The position numbers and the translations under genes are program-made. Of a stretch of DNA of 64,000 nucleotides, positions 1 through 11,389 are shown piece by piece. Location of the stretch: NCBI GenBank assembly GCA_003952965.2, contig CM025852.1, positions 19,293,279 to 19,357,278 on the forward strand. The letters run 5' to 3'. Position 1 is the first letter of the stretch, and every line of letters begins with the position of its first letter. Source of the DNA: Morella rubra (lineage: Eukaryota > Streptophyta > Magnoliopsida > Fagales > Myricaceae). Below the pieces are notes generated by a model, which was not told the DNA's origin, did no database searches, and saw only the letters and a list, made by a program, of their open reading frames with translations.

Positions 1-929
1 AAGGATAATAAAACAAAATATACTTCATCATTGATTAATAATATTTTACAACAAACACAAGAATCTCTACAAGTAATCTAAAATATAACAATATGCAAGG
101 ACCAACTAAAAAGTAACAAATTTCTAATATAAAATAACAATAACAAGGACCAACTAAAATATTCAAATACAACACAATAAGGAAGGACCAATTAAAATCT
201 TCCTCCTTTGACACATCAACGTCCTCTTGAATTCCCAAGCAGCCCTAAATGTACCAAAATGAGGAAGAGATTAGTTAACCTCACTAGGAAGCAATACAGA
301 ATATAATAATGGAAAATGCTTAACAATAAATGACAGAAAATAGACTATCAGAATAATAGGGCCAACAATGGGATTGATAGCAAGATGTACACGTATGTAG
401 ATGGATACCTGTATGTGGATAGCAAGATGCACACCGTCATCCACCCCTGATGCCACAACCTAAACCAAAAGGAGGGAGTGGGGGGGGGGATAAAACTTTC
501 CAACTGGGCATAGCATCTTAAAACTTTCGAACCAAACGGAGTGATGTTACCTATGCATCGAGCAACAGCAGATTTCTGTTATTCCCCTATAAATTAAAAA
601 TAGCCTAATGCTTAAGATGAAACTAATACTTGAGAACTCCCTTATGTGGAAAAATATTTTTTAAAGGCAAATTGCACCAGATGCAAAAAAAACATATAAG
701 CCCATTTTTAACAAAATGAATAATCATATACACATACGCGTACAAACTTTCAAAACTCTACTTTTAATTATATTTCTCTAAAATCTTCCGGATCAAATAT
801 GAATTAGTTTTTTTTTTGAAATATCCTATAGTCAATGAGAAGAACAACCTCAAAGTGATTTTTAAATTGTAGCTATTGGTGAGCTCGAGCACCAGCTAAT
901 CACATTCAAAAATCAGTGAAATCACAATC
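1..929. other. Gene-free AT-rich stretch
   Basis: No reading frame here looks like protein. The only structure seen is a short phrase, GGACCAACTAAAA or a close variant, repeated three times near positions 98, 146 and 184, and a G run near 480-490. Confidence 0.4.
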
Positions 930-1350
930 AACAATTAGCCGAAAGAGAGAGACTCTGAAGTGAGAGAGGGATACCTGCTGCCTTGCAAGAGAACCGGAGC
1001 ACGGCGGGTCGGCAACAATGAGCAATCGACGCTGGGCAGCTGAAAGAGAGAGCCCGAGAGAGAGAAAGAGAGGCTAGTGGCTACTGAGAGAAAGAAGCCG
1101 GTTACCGGTGGAGGCCCCTAGGTTTCAGTCGATGGTGGGCTGCCAGCTGCTGCAAGAGGAGCTGAGATGGAGTGAGAGAGAGGCTGAGAGCCAGAGGGAG
1201 AGGGAGAGATAGAGTGAGAGATTTTTCAAAGGGAGACTTAGAGAGAGAGACAGACGGGAAGGGGGAATTTGGGGCTAGGCGGGAAAGGGGGAATTTGGCA
1301 CTATTCGGGAAAAGGAAAGGAAAAGAGTGGGGGGAGGGGGGAGTTCACGG
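930..1350. repeat. Purine-rich GA-repeat block
   Basis: A run of GAGAGA and GAAAGAGAG motifs on the plus strand, clearly richer in G+A than its surroundings. The frame open at 1172-1408 is a product of this composition (Arg/Glu/Gly only) and is not called as a gene. Such blocks occur in plant 5' leader regions, but no linked coding exon was found. Confidence 0.4.
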
Positions 1351-2229
1351 GAACTGGTGCTTTCAAACCTTTTTGATTTTCCTAATTTGTAGTTTTCAAA
1401 TTTTTTAATAATAAGTTATATTTTGTAGTTATGTGTTTTTAGTAAATTAAAATCAGTTGTAAATTGTAATAGCATTTAAAAATCTTTATACTTAGTATTA
1501 AATACATAGCAATGTACATTCTTTATACTCTTTTTTATAATTAGTATAATAATCTTAATTAAAATAGGTTGGGAGTAATAATATATAATACTTATAATTT
1601 AAATGTGTTTATTATATAATTGATATGTGCTAATTAACCTAAGTACTTTATATATATGTACCTACCTAATGACTAAATCATAGCCTCTAAGACCATATAA
1701 CAACTTCAATTTTCACAACACTCTTTCTAATTTCATATATTATTAAGTAGGTCCCTTAAAATAAAAATTTTCAAATAAATGACAAAATAAAATAATATAT
1801 TAAAAGGAATAAAATAATATATAAAATAATTATTAACATTAAATAACTTATAATTAATAAATATATATATTTTTTGCACTTGTTCTGAGGTGAACCAAAT
1901 GGAAATGAATGGATTTTATGGTTGAAATGGCAGATTAAGGCCATGGAAATGAAGCCAAGAGGGCTTGAGATGAAGTTTTGAGGTAAAATGTTCATGCATG
2001 TGTTGTTTTGATGATTTTGAAGGAAGCTATGAAGTTATATGTGATTTTTATTGCTGGACTATATTTTAATGCATGCTGTGATTATATTGTTTCAGGTATG
2101 ATGACTTAAATCATTAGATTTAAGGATTATAGCACATGAACATCACATGAAATGGAAAAATTAGGACTTTTTAGTGACAAACCCTTGCTGTCCAAAATGA
2201 GAATTTTTTGCATGAAAATTGGTGGAGAT
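1351..2229. other. AT-rich intergenic sequence, nothing recognised
   Basis: Very AT-rich with many TATA/TTAATT strings. No coding frame, terminal repeat or RNA gene is visible. Confidence 0.35.
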
Positions 2230-3600
2230 GTATTATCTAGTCACAGTAGGTCCCAGTAAAAATTTTAGCTCAAGTGGAGGTCGGTAAAGGTCGAAAATGC
2301 CCCTGGAGGTCTTAAGGCAGTTTTGGCATTTCACACAAAACGTTAGGGTAAAAAGGTCCAAACGGGGAAAATGACTATATGGCTGTGTAGAGAACTAAAA
2401 ATGGATGGAGAATCCCAAATTTGAGCTCACACCAAGTAGATTTAGCGGCTCAAATCACAAAGCCCGTTTAGCGGCCTAAATGGACTTTAGGCCCAATAAC
2501 TCCAAACAAGCCCAATAATTCTTGAAACCTTGGGGATAGGCCCAATATGGTCTAATGAGGCCCAAGAAGCCCTCAGTCATGGATTTTAGTGAAGATTTGA
2601 TATTGCTTAATAATTTACATGATTAATTCATTATTAAGCCAAATTAAAAGAAAAAGGTTATTAATTCTTATCAAATAATGGACATTCAATATTAACCTTC
2701 GTCCTAAATTTTATTAATTAGAATATAAATAGTATGAAATTAGTACGGACTAATAGTTCTTTTCCTCTTTAATGTTCTATTAAAGTTCAAATGCATTCTT
2801 GTGCTATGTCTTTACATAAAAATGTGAAAGTGCGTATGTGCATTTTATGATCGACTTATGTGAATTGTGAATCTGTTTTGCTTATGATTTGTCGGTGTTG
2901 CATGTGATAAGTCATGTTGCATCAATATACTATGGGTATGAGGATACAGTTGACTGAAATCACCGAAATGAAACTCATACCTAGAGGTGGTCTTAAGATT
3001 GGGTGACGGTACCGTTCACAGTGGGATAGTGCAAGCCATCATTGAGAGGATAGTGGTTGGTATCTCTTGGCGATGGAACAATGTATGCCTGACCGGGTCC
3101 TGGTGCTGGGGCACGGGACAGTCCTAGAGGAGAGGAGGGACACACAACTCAGACTCTAGGGGTTAAACAGAGCACAGTAAGGACAGCTCGACCGGACTGA
3201 AAAAAGAAAGAAAGTGAAATGATGTATTTCTTCATGTTGTTTCAACTTTACCTTGTTATCAAATTCCTTCAATTTCGTATTAATCTTTTTATTATGAATA
3301 ATTTGCTATCTAAGTTATTATTAAAAAATTTTCCTAATTAAAGTGTCATCTATTCCGACTTAATATTTTGGTACGATTTCACCTCTTTTATTTAAGCTTC
3401 TAAATTGATTTTTTATCTTCTAATTTTAACGATTCTTCTTTTAAGTAATGACCGTTTTAAAACAAGTCTTTCGCTAAGTAAATTCGAGGGCATTTAAGCG
3501 ATCCTAAGAGTTTTTATCGTGAGGTAATCTCCAAATTTTGTGCATGCGATTACTATATGCGAGCCGAGGGGGTAAGTACCAGCACGAGGTGTGACATATA
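2230..3600 (+). mobile_element. Probable LTR-retrotransposon remnant
   Basis: The stretch changes from AT-rich to mixed composition and contains a GC-rich block at about 2995-3200 (dispersed short G/C phrases such as CTGACCGGGTCCTGG and GGGGCACGGGACAG). It ends near 3555-3597 with CGAGCCGAGGGGGTAAGTACC followed by GAGGTGTGACA. This phrasing resembles the R/U5 part of plant Ty3/gypsy-type LTRs. No matching second LTR, primer-binding site or pol frame was found, so this is a solo or decayed LTR at best. Family assignment is inference from sequence style. Confidence 0.35.
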
Positions 3601-4207
3601 AATACTTGTGAATATGTTGACGCTGAAACTTCGAATGCACTTGTCAATTTATGAATCTGTTCATTTAAAATTTGTGAATCTATTAGTTGTTTAATAGTGT
3701 TTTGATAAACACTTGTGAATCATCGAATGCATTCGAATTTGTGAAACAAAAACACTCGTGAATCTTCGAATGAACTTGAAAATAATGTTATTGGTAAAAA
3801 GTTGGAATATGTTTGTAAAAGAAGGTTTTGATGCCTATGGATATTAGATAATATTGGCCATATGTTGCTTGAAGTTAGAAACCACGACTTATAAACTAAA
3901 TTTTGGTGAATAAATGACATCTTTATTTTTTGTAAATAAGGTCTAAATGGGCCAAAAAAATAAGGCCCAAAACATTATTGGAATTTCGACATCCACTTCC
4001 TCTAGTTAGCGGATCGAATGTCGGATTTTTAAATTCTGCTTCCAACATGTCCGGCATACACCCTTACTAGAAACCTCTTCCACTGTCTACAAGCCTCAAG
4101 AGCCTCCATAGACTAGAGCAAGTTGTTTTATACATTCTAGACCAAAAATACATAATGAAAGGACTGTTTTGCCCATGAAAATTATGCCAATTATACATGT
4201 ACATTTA
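3601..4207. other. Unassigned intergenic sequence
   Basis: Contains several variants of a short phrase (CTTGTGAAT / TTCGAATGCA) between about 3600 and 3780, suggesting an old degenerate tandem repeat. No coding potential is seen. Confidence 0.3.
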
Positions 4208-4345
4208 CAAATTCAAAGAGAGATAGACACAACAAGTGGACCCTACAACATTTAATGTTCCCCATATATGTCCATATAAAGTTTCGGACAGCATGGACCC
4301 TACAATGGAGTCCACCTGTTGTGTATATCTTTCTTCGAATTCTAC
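4208..4345. repeat. Small foldback (inverted repeat) element
   Basis: Two arms of about 35 bp are near-perfect reverse complements: the left arm (about 4210-4243) contains GACACAACAAGTGGAC and the right arm (about 4310-4345) contains GTCCACCTGTTGTGT. The loop is about 65 bp and carries a second copy of the phrase TGGACCCTACAA. This is the form of a MITE or foldback relic. No target-site duplication was identified. Confidence 0.45.
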
Positions 4346-4597
4346 CATGCATTTCGAACAGCGAATTGCAGAGGATCTCAATCCACAACCACTAATGACT
4401 TGTAAATTCTTGTCCTTTTGTTGCATTAGACTTCTAGGTGGGTTGATACCTGCTACATGGAAAATAGACAGGCAGACGACCAACACACCATTTTTTTTCT
4501 TAGCCGCCAACACAACACTTTATGAATGCAAAATCACAAGTCTAATTGTTTTAAATATTTGCAAAGAGCTCAGATGTATTGTTGATATAGTTCATAC

Positions 4598-5839
4598 TGT
4601 TGGCTTTTGTGCACAATCGAGATTTTGATGATTTCAATAAATGGACCAAGTTTATAAAACGGACATCTTCAAAGACAAAGACGTTTTGATGAAAGAGCCA
4701 AAGACTTGAAGAAAGAAGATCAAGAAGATGCAAGGAGCTCAAAAGTGAAGTTTCAAGACCTTAGGGTATAAACCTTGTAACTCTTAGTTTCACTTTTGAC
4801 AAGGATTATGAATCACACTTGCATATCTTTCAAAACGTGCATAAACCGTTTTACCTTTTGTTTGAAAGATTAAAATATTTTTTAAAGGTTTCAAAACACC
4901 CCAATCAAACTCCAAACCTTTCTTATACTTATGGAAGTAAGTCTTTAAAATTGGGTGTTTCAAAGAGGTCAAAAACGTGGTTTTAATTGAACCGGATCAT
5001 GTGCTTAAGTTGAAGAGGTCGACCGGCTGGTGAAGCGGTCGACCGGTTTCGACCGCTTGGTATAGCGGTGTTGATTGAAATAGATCCGTTGAGCTTCTGA
5101 CAATATGACCGTTGAGGGTAATAAGCGGTAAGAAGCGGTCGACCGGTTTGTAAAAGACGACTATAAACGGCTAGTTTTCATATGTGGCCTATAAATACAC
5201 CTTCATAACGTCCAAAAAAACACACAACGACCACATATCATTTAGATCACTTGAGAAATATTCCAAACCTTCATATTCTATATTTCTCATATCATTCACA
5301 CAAAACACACTTTCATATCCTTGTCTTTGTGTGAATCAAAGAGATAGAGCTTTCCAATTTCATATCCACTCTTTAAGAGAGTTTATTCTTGTAATCTTCC
5401 TATCCAAAAGAGGTGATTCCTTTAGTGAGGTTGTTCACTAAAGAAGAAGCTTAGAGAGGGTATATCTCAAGCTTGGTTAGGTTGTGAGTGGTGAGCCCGA
5501 AAAACCTTGGGTGGGTTTGAGTGTTAAGCCCGGGAAAACACTTGTACGGTTCTCTAGCACCCGGAAGCTAGAGTGTATGCTATTTGAAGATAGTGGGAAA
5601 ACCTCAAGGCTCGTGAAGGAGCTTGAGGGTGGATGTAGGCGGTTTGCCGAACCACCTAAAAATCACGTGTTTGCTTCTCTATCCCTACTCCTTACATTTA
5701 GCACTTATTTACTCGTTGTTTTAATATACTTGTGCTAAATTAGACTTTACTTTGCAAACACGGTTTTGGGGGTTAAAAGCGAAAAAGTTTGGAAACCCAA
5801 TTCACCCCCCTCTTGGGTTGCCTTAATCTAGGACTTACA
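4598..5839 (+). repeat. 5' LTR of a Ty1/copia-type element
   Basis: Starts TGTTGG and ends TTACA, then a tRNA-Met primer-binding site follows two bases later. It matches 8147-9352 along its whole length with scattered substitutions and small deletions. A TATA box (CCTATAAATACAC, about 5188-5200) marks the likely U3/R promoter. The U3 part carries three copies of the palindrome GGTCGACCGG at 5018, 5038 and 5138. The five bases before it (CATAC) do not exactly match those after the 3' LTR, so the target duplication is not confirmed. Confidence 0.85.
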
Positions 5840-5841
5840 AT

Positions 5842-5853
5842 TGGTATCAGAGC
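5842..5853 (+). other. Primer-binding site (initiator tRNA-Met)
   Basis: TGGTATCAGAGC lies directly inside the 5' LTR. It is the usual plant Ty1/copia site complementary to the 3' end of initiator methionine tRNA, where minus-strand synthesis begins. Confidence 0.85.
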
Positions 5854-5893
5854 TTGGTGCTCGTTATACAAGATTTAACAATCTTGAGTTAGA

Positions 5894-7379
5894 ATGGCAA
5901 CTTCAAGCTTCAACACTCAAGTTGAAGGACTTTCCACACTTAGACCACCATTCTTTAATGGTAGTGATTATGCATATTGGAAAGTTAGGATGAGTATTTA
6001 TTTTCAATCTATTGATTATGATTTATGGTTATGCATTGAATGGTCCACATATTCCCACAAAGAAAGTTGGAGAGGTTGAAACCCTCAAAAAGAAAATGAA
6101 TATAGTGACCTAGACAAAAAGAAAATCTCTCTAGATGCAAGAGCTATGAACATATTATATTGTGCTTTAGATAGAGGAGAGTTTAATAGAATATTTTCTT
6201 GCACAAATGCTAAGGAATTTGGCATGCTTTAGAGATTACACATGAAGGGACAAACCAAGTCAAAGAGTCCAAAATTAGTATGTTTGTCCATAACTATGAG
6301 TTATTTAAAATGACACCGGAAGAATCCATTAGTGACATGTATACTAGATTTACCAACATTATAAATGCTTTGAATGCACTTGGTAAATCTTATACTAACT
6401 CGATTTGGTGAGAAAAATCCTTAGGTCACTACCAAAGTCTTGGGAAGCAAAGGTGACCGATTCAAGAGGCTAAAGATCTCACCAAGCTACCTCTAGAAGA
6501 GCTTCTCGGATCCCTCATGACCCATGAGATCCAAATGCTCGAAAATGAAGATGAGAGCAAGAAAAAGATGAGGATCGCTCTCAAATCTTCCATAATCGAA
6601 AGATGAGGATGACGATGAGGAAGACATAGTCTTGATGACTAGAAAGTTCAAGAACTTCCTCAAAAGAAAGAAAGAGAAGAGAAGCCTCAAATACAAAAGA
6701 CATCATGGCATGTTAACGATGAAAGCTCCTCCGAAGAAGAAGAAGATGGAGAAATCGCTAACATGTGCCTCATGGCATTTGAGGATGATGATGAGGTATA
6801 CTCTTCCGATGATGAACCTAAACTTTCATATATTGAACTTCAAAATGCCTTTGATGAACTTCTTGTCAATTTGAAAAATTGGTTCAAAATATACATCATT
6901 GAAAAAGAAACTCATTTTGATCTCAAAAGAAATTGATTTATTAAAAAATGAAAGAGATACTCTAAAGCTAGAAAATGATTTATTCCAACAAAAAGCTTTA
7001 GAATTTGAAAAGGAGAAAGTTGCTTTGAACAACAAAATTGTTTCTCAAAGCAAAATCCTTGAGAAGTTTACTCAAGGAAGAAATCTTTAGATTTGATTCT
7101 TAGTAGTCAAAGATGTGTCTTTGACAAAAGTGGCTTAGGCTACAAGCCTTCTATTCACCAAAAATATTTTAAGAATATTTTTTGAAGGCTAAGTCTTTTT
7201 GTGCACCTACTCATACATGCCATTTTTGCAACAAAGATGGGCATCTAATTTTTGATTGTGCATTGAAGAAACTTGGGAGCAAGACTCTCAAGAAGACATG
7301 GGTTCCAAAAGGAACCAAGGCTAACACCGAAGGACCCAAGAAAGCTTGGGTACCAAAAATTTTTCTTGATTCTTTGTAG
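5894..7379 (+). pseudogene. Broken copia gag
   Basis: The frame opens at ATG 5894, about 40 bases after the primer-binding site, and is interrupted near 6080. Later gag pieces lie in other frames. In order: an N-terminal part with the plant copia gag signature PPFFNGSDYAYWKVRM (about residues 18-33); a middle gag_pre/UBN2-like part near 6250-6500; a lysine/glutamate-rich predicted coiled coil at 6899-7090; and a zinc knuckle of CX2CX4HX4C form at 7218-7259 followed by a repeated WVPK phrase. Gag packages the element RNA in cytoplasmic particles. Frameshifts and stops show this copy cannot make intact Gag. Confidence 0.75.
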
Positions 7380-8132
7380 GATGGAGCAATAAAGGGTACT
7401 TGGATGAAACTTGCCTTCAAGAAGGCTTGTGACATTTGAGGACAAATGCTAAGGGGAAACCTTTGGTAACTTCTAAATCCTTGATTGAGAATATGTTCTA
7501 AATTGTTGGTTAATGATGATTTCTTATGTGTTAATCTTCTAAATGCAAATGTATTCATCTTTGACATATTTCTTGCATTTATCAAAATAGAACATCTTTG
7601 AGCTAACATTTTTACAAAATCATGAACTTTTATGAGATTTTGTGAGCTTAAATTTTTTGGTTGAGAATGACCTTTAAATTGTCATTGGTAGCTAAGAGGT
7701 TGGTACAAACCCACTCGGTGGGCTACTATCGTAATAGCGATGGACTCTTGAGTCCCCATTAGTCATCCTCTATACCATTTCAATATGATTGTCATTTTAA
7801 AGCCTCAAATTGTTCTTTTGGATAAAAAAAAATGATTATTTTTCTACATCCATGCATTCACTTTTTGATTGACAAAGGGGGAGAATTCTTAAATGTCTAT
7901 ATGCCTGTATTCCCTTTGATCATATGATGGTATTCTTAGAATGCATAATTTCTTTGTCTTTTTGATGTGACAAAGGGGAGAAATGTGTTGATAGTTTTAA
8001 TGACTATATATTCTCCTTTTGAATTGGATTATGAATATTGGCTACTAATGCTTTGTCTCAAGTTTCAAATGATTGTCCAATTGCAAAAGATAGGGGGAGT
8101 CATCCCAAAACTATCAATTTATTGTCATCATC

Positions 8133-8146
8133 AAAAAAGGGGAGAT
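8133..8146 (+). other. Polypurine tract of the copia-type element
   Basis: AAAAAAGGGGAGAT ends immediately before the TGTTGG start of the 3' LTR. This is the position and composition needed to prime plus-strand synthesis. Confidence 0.75.
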
Positions 8147-9352
8147 TGTTGGCTTTTGTTCACAATCGATATTTTGATGATTTCAATAAATGGATTAAGT
8201 TTACAAAATGGACATCTTCAAAGACAAAGACGTTTTATCAAAAGAGCCAAAGACAAGAAAGAAGATCAAGAAGATGCAAGGAGCTCAAAAGTGAAGTTTC
8301 AAGACCTTAGGGTATAAACCTTGTAACTCTTGTTTCACTTTTGACAAGGATTTGAATCACACACTTGCATATTTTTCAAACCGTGCATAAACCTTTTCAC
8401 TTTTGTTTGACAACCAAAATTTTTTAAAGGTTTTCAAAACACCCAATAAACTCTAAACCTTTTATACATAAAAGTAAGTTTTAAAATTGGGGTTTCAAAG
8501 TCAAAAAGGTTTTTGAAAATGTGCTTAAGTTTCGACCAAGAGTTTCGACCGCTTGGTATAGCGGTCACCGGTTGATTTTGAAATAGATTTGAGCTTCTGA
8601 CAATATGACCGTTGAGTAACGGTTGAAGCGGTCGACCGGTTCATGTAGCGGTCGACCGGCTTGTCAGACGACTCCTAACGGCTATAAACGGCTAGTTTTT
8701 CATTGGCCTATAAATACACCTTCTAACGTCTCAAAAAAAAACACAATGACCACATATCATTTACATACTTGAGAAATATTCCAAACCTTCTTATTCTATA
8801 TTTCTCATATCATTCACACAAAAACACACTTTCATATCCTTGTCATTGTGTGAATCAAAGAGATAGAGCTTTCCATTTTCATATCACTCTTTGAGAGAGT
8901 TTATTCTTTATCTTTTATCCAAAAGAAGTGATTCCTTTAGTGAGGTTGTTCACTAAAGAAGAAGCTTAGAGAGGGTATATCTCAAGCTTGGTTGGGTTGT
9001 GAGTGGTGAGCCCGAAAAATCACTTTGGGTTTGAGTGTTAAGCCCGGGAAAACACTTGTAGGTTCTCTAGCACCGGAAGCTAGAGTGTACACTATTTGAA
9101 GATAGTGGGAAAACCTCAAGGCTCGGTGAAGGAGCTTGAGGGGTGGATGTAGGCGGGTTTGCCGAACCACCTAAAAATCACGTGTTTGCTTCTCTATCCC
9201 TACTCTTTACATTTAGCACTTATTTACTTCGTTGTTTAAATACTTGTGCTAAATTATCTTTACTTTGCAAACACGTTTTGGGGGTTAAAGCGAAAAAGTT
9301 TGGAAAACCCAATTCACCCCCCTCTCTGGGTTGCCTTAATCTAGGACTCACA
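8147..9352 (+). repeat. 3' LTR of the copia-type element
   Basis: Begins TGTTGG and ends with GGACTCACA, matching the end of the 5' LTR (GGACTTACA). It has several small deletions relative to the 5' LTR, including part of the palindrome-bearing U3; two GGTCGACCGG copies remain at 8630 and 8650. The differences between LTRs indicate an old insertion. Confidence 0.85.
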
Positions 9353-9889
9353 CACTACAGTATCAAAGGCAACGTTCTAAGTTCGGACTTGACTTCACAG
9401 TTTACCCCAATTAATTAAAATATTTCACCTATTGGGTCTACCATTTGAGGGAGTCTGGCACACACGTGAATGGGAGTGTTAAAGAATATAATTTAAATAA
9501 TAAATGCTATCTCTTCCTATCGGCTTAATCTTTTGCATAAATGGTATAATCATATAATATCACATAAAGTCCAAATCCAACATATTATTTCCGTTATAGA
9601 TAATATCATATCAAATATCATATATGAACTATTATATTATATCTAACAAAAATAACCCTTAATATTATTTTTCATATCTAATGACCAACAAATCACCTGA
9701 TGGGCCCGCTCCGTGTTGAGAAACTGTCAAAACTGCGGGGGAGAAGCTTTGTGTAAATTACTTACTCTGACTTGGACCAACTACCAAACCTAACATTTAT
9801 TTCCATGTTGTATGTTGTTTCTTTGGGGAGAAAAATGGGCCACATATTTAACAAGGGGAGAGGAGAGTTTTCTTGCTTCGGACCACACT
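9353..9889. other. Spacer between the two copia copies
   Basis: AT-rich sequence with no recognised coding frame. It separates the complete copia-type element from an inverted copy of its LTR. Confidence 0.35.
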
Positions 9890-11205
9890 AACTCAAGATT
9901 GCTACATCTTTTTTGAAAAACGAGCACCAAACTTTGGTGCCAATTGTAACTTCCAAGCGATAAGGAACTTAGGAGCGGTGAATTGAGTTTCCCAAAATTT
10001 TTACTTTTAAACCCCAAATCGTGTTTGCAAAGTAAAGACTAGTTTAGCACAAGTCTATTGATGCAACAATAATAAGTGCTAAATGTAAAGAGTAAGGTTA
10101 AAGAAGCAAACACGAGATTTTTTGGTGGTTCAGCAAACCCCACATACATCCCCTCTCAAGCTTTTTTTCAACCCTTGAGATTTTCTCTTTATCTTCGAAA
10201 TGGTGTACACTAGCTTTCAGGTGCTAGAACCTTACAAGTGTTTTTCCAACCTCAACACTCACAACCCAAGTGTTTTTTCAGGCGTCACCACTCACAACCT
10301 AAGTAAGCTTGAGATATACCCTCTCTAAACTTCTTCTTTAGTGAACAACCTCACTAAAGGAATCACTTCTCTTGAAAGAAAGATACAAGAATAAACTCTC
10401 TCAAAGAGTTATAAAAATGGAAAGCTTTATCTCTTTGATTACACAATGACAAGGATGTGAAATGTAATTGTGTGAATGATATGAGAAATATAAATAAGAA
10501 GGTTTAAGATATTTTTTAAAGCTATGTAAAATGATATGTGGTTCTCTCTTGTTTTGAGACCATTAGGAAGGTCTTTATATAAGTCACAAATAAAAACTAG
10601 CCGTTTATAGCCGTTGGGGGTCGATTTAACAATTTTACTGTGTACCAGTCAACCGCTTCAACTAGTTGTTGCCCAACGGTCATAAAATTTGAATGCAGTA
10701 AAATTTTTATCCTACGTGCCCGGTCGATAGTTACAAAGCATTTTCATCATCCGCTACAGCCGGTCGACTACTTCAGATCTTTTCAATCAACCTCTACAAT
10801 TAAAAGCTCATTTTTGACTTTTCTGAAATTTCCAATTTCAGAAAACAACTTCCTAAAAAAGTTATAACCAAGCATGAAGGTTTATATAGGGATGCTTTGA
10901 AAAATTTAAAGGCGTATTTTGTTGTCAAACTTTGTGATAAGAAGATTATGCACGTTTTTGAAAGATATGCAAGTGTGTGATCAAAATCCTTGTCAAAAGT
11001 GAAACTAAGAGTTACAAGTTATACCCTATGGTCTTGATCTTCACTTTTAAGCTCCTTGCATCTTTCTGATCTCATCTTCTTGTTTTTGGCTCTTTGATAA
11101 ATTCGTTTTTATTGTCTTTGCTATCTTAATCATCTTATGTAATAATTTAAGCCATTTAGTGGATAACATTCAACTTATCGACTATTGAAACAAAAACTAG
11201 ATACT
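9890..11205 (-). mobile_element. Inverted, truncated copy of the same copia element
   Basis: Read on the minus strand, this is an LTR of the same family: from about 11205 (decayed start), through the GATGCAAGGAGCTTAAAAGTG phrase region near 11030-11065 and a TATA box near 10575, to an end near 9947. It continues a short way inside the element: 9919-9946 corresponds to the primer-binding region and GGTGCTCG phrase that follow the 5' LTR, and similarity runs to about 9890. It is therefore a truncated 5' LTR plus internal start, not a solo LTR. It is more diverged from the other two LTRs than they are from each other. Confidence 0.65.
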
Positions 11206-11259
11206 CGGTTGTTATGATCTCTTTCTCTACTTAAGGAGACTTATTAGGAACTAATTTAA

Positions 11260-11291
11260 TATATATATATTATATATATATATATATATTC
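11260..11291. repeat. AT microsatellite
   Basis: A run of alternating A and T of about 30 bases with one interruption. Confidence 0.8.
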
Positions 11292-11389
11292 AACAGTGAT
11301 ATGTAATTTTGGGTTACATCAAATTTATTTGGCTCATATTTTTCATCTTCGATCTCACCAAACTCATCACGATTGTAAAAAACTTTTTG

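Larger units (their letters stand above)
4598..9352 (+). mobile_element. Gag-only Ty1/copia-type LTR retrotransposon
   Basis: LTRs at 4598-5839 and 8147-9352 flank an internal region of only about 2.3 kb. It has the primer-binding site and a decayed gag but no recognisable protease, integrase, reverse transcriptase or RNase H. Purine tracts of the GGGGGAGA kind recur near 7874, 7968 and 8089, and the last (AAAAAAGGGGAGAT, 8133-8146) abuts the 3' LTR and is the likely polypurine tract. The layout is that of a non-autonomous derivative that would depend on enzymes from an intact relative. Whether pol was lost recently or the family is gag-only by nature cannot be told from one copy. Confidence 0.75.

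Noticed and set aside
1172..1408. Arg/Glu-rich frame in the GA block
   Set aside because: Low-complexity product of GA repeats without start context or homology.
4236..4628. 130-codon plus-strand frame
   Set aside because: It runs through the foldback and into the LTR; the similar peptide on the opposite strand comes from the inverted repeat, not from coding.
9947..11205. Solo LTR in reverse orientation
   Set aside because: The sequence continues past the LTR into the primer-binding region of the element, so it is a truncated element and not a recombination-derived solo LTR.
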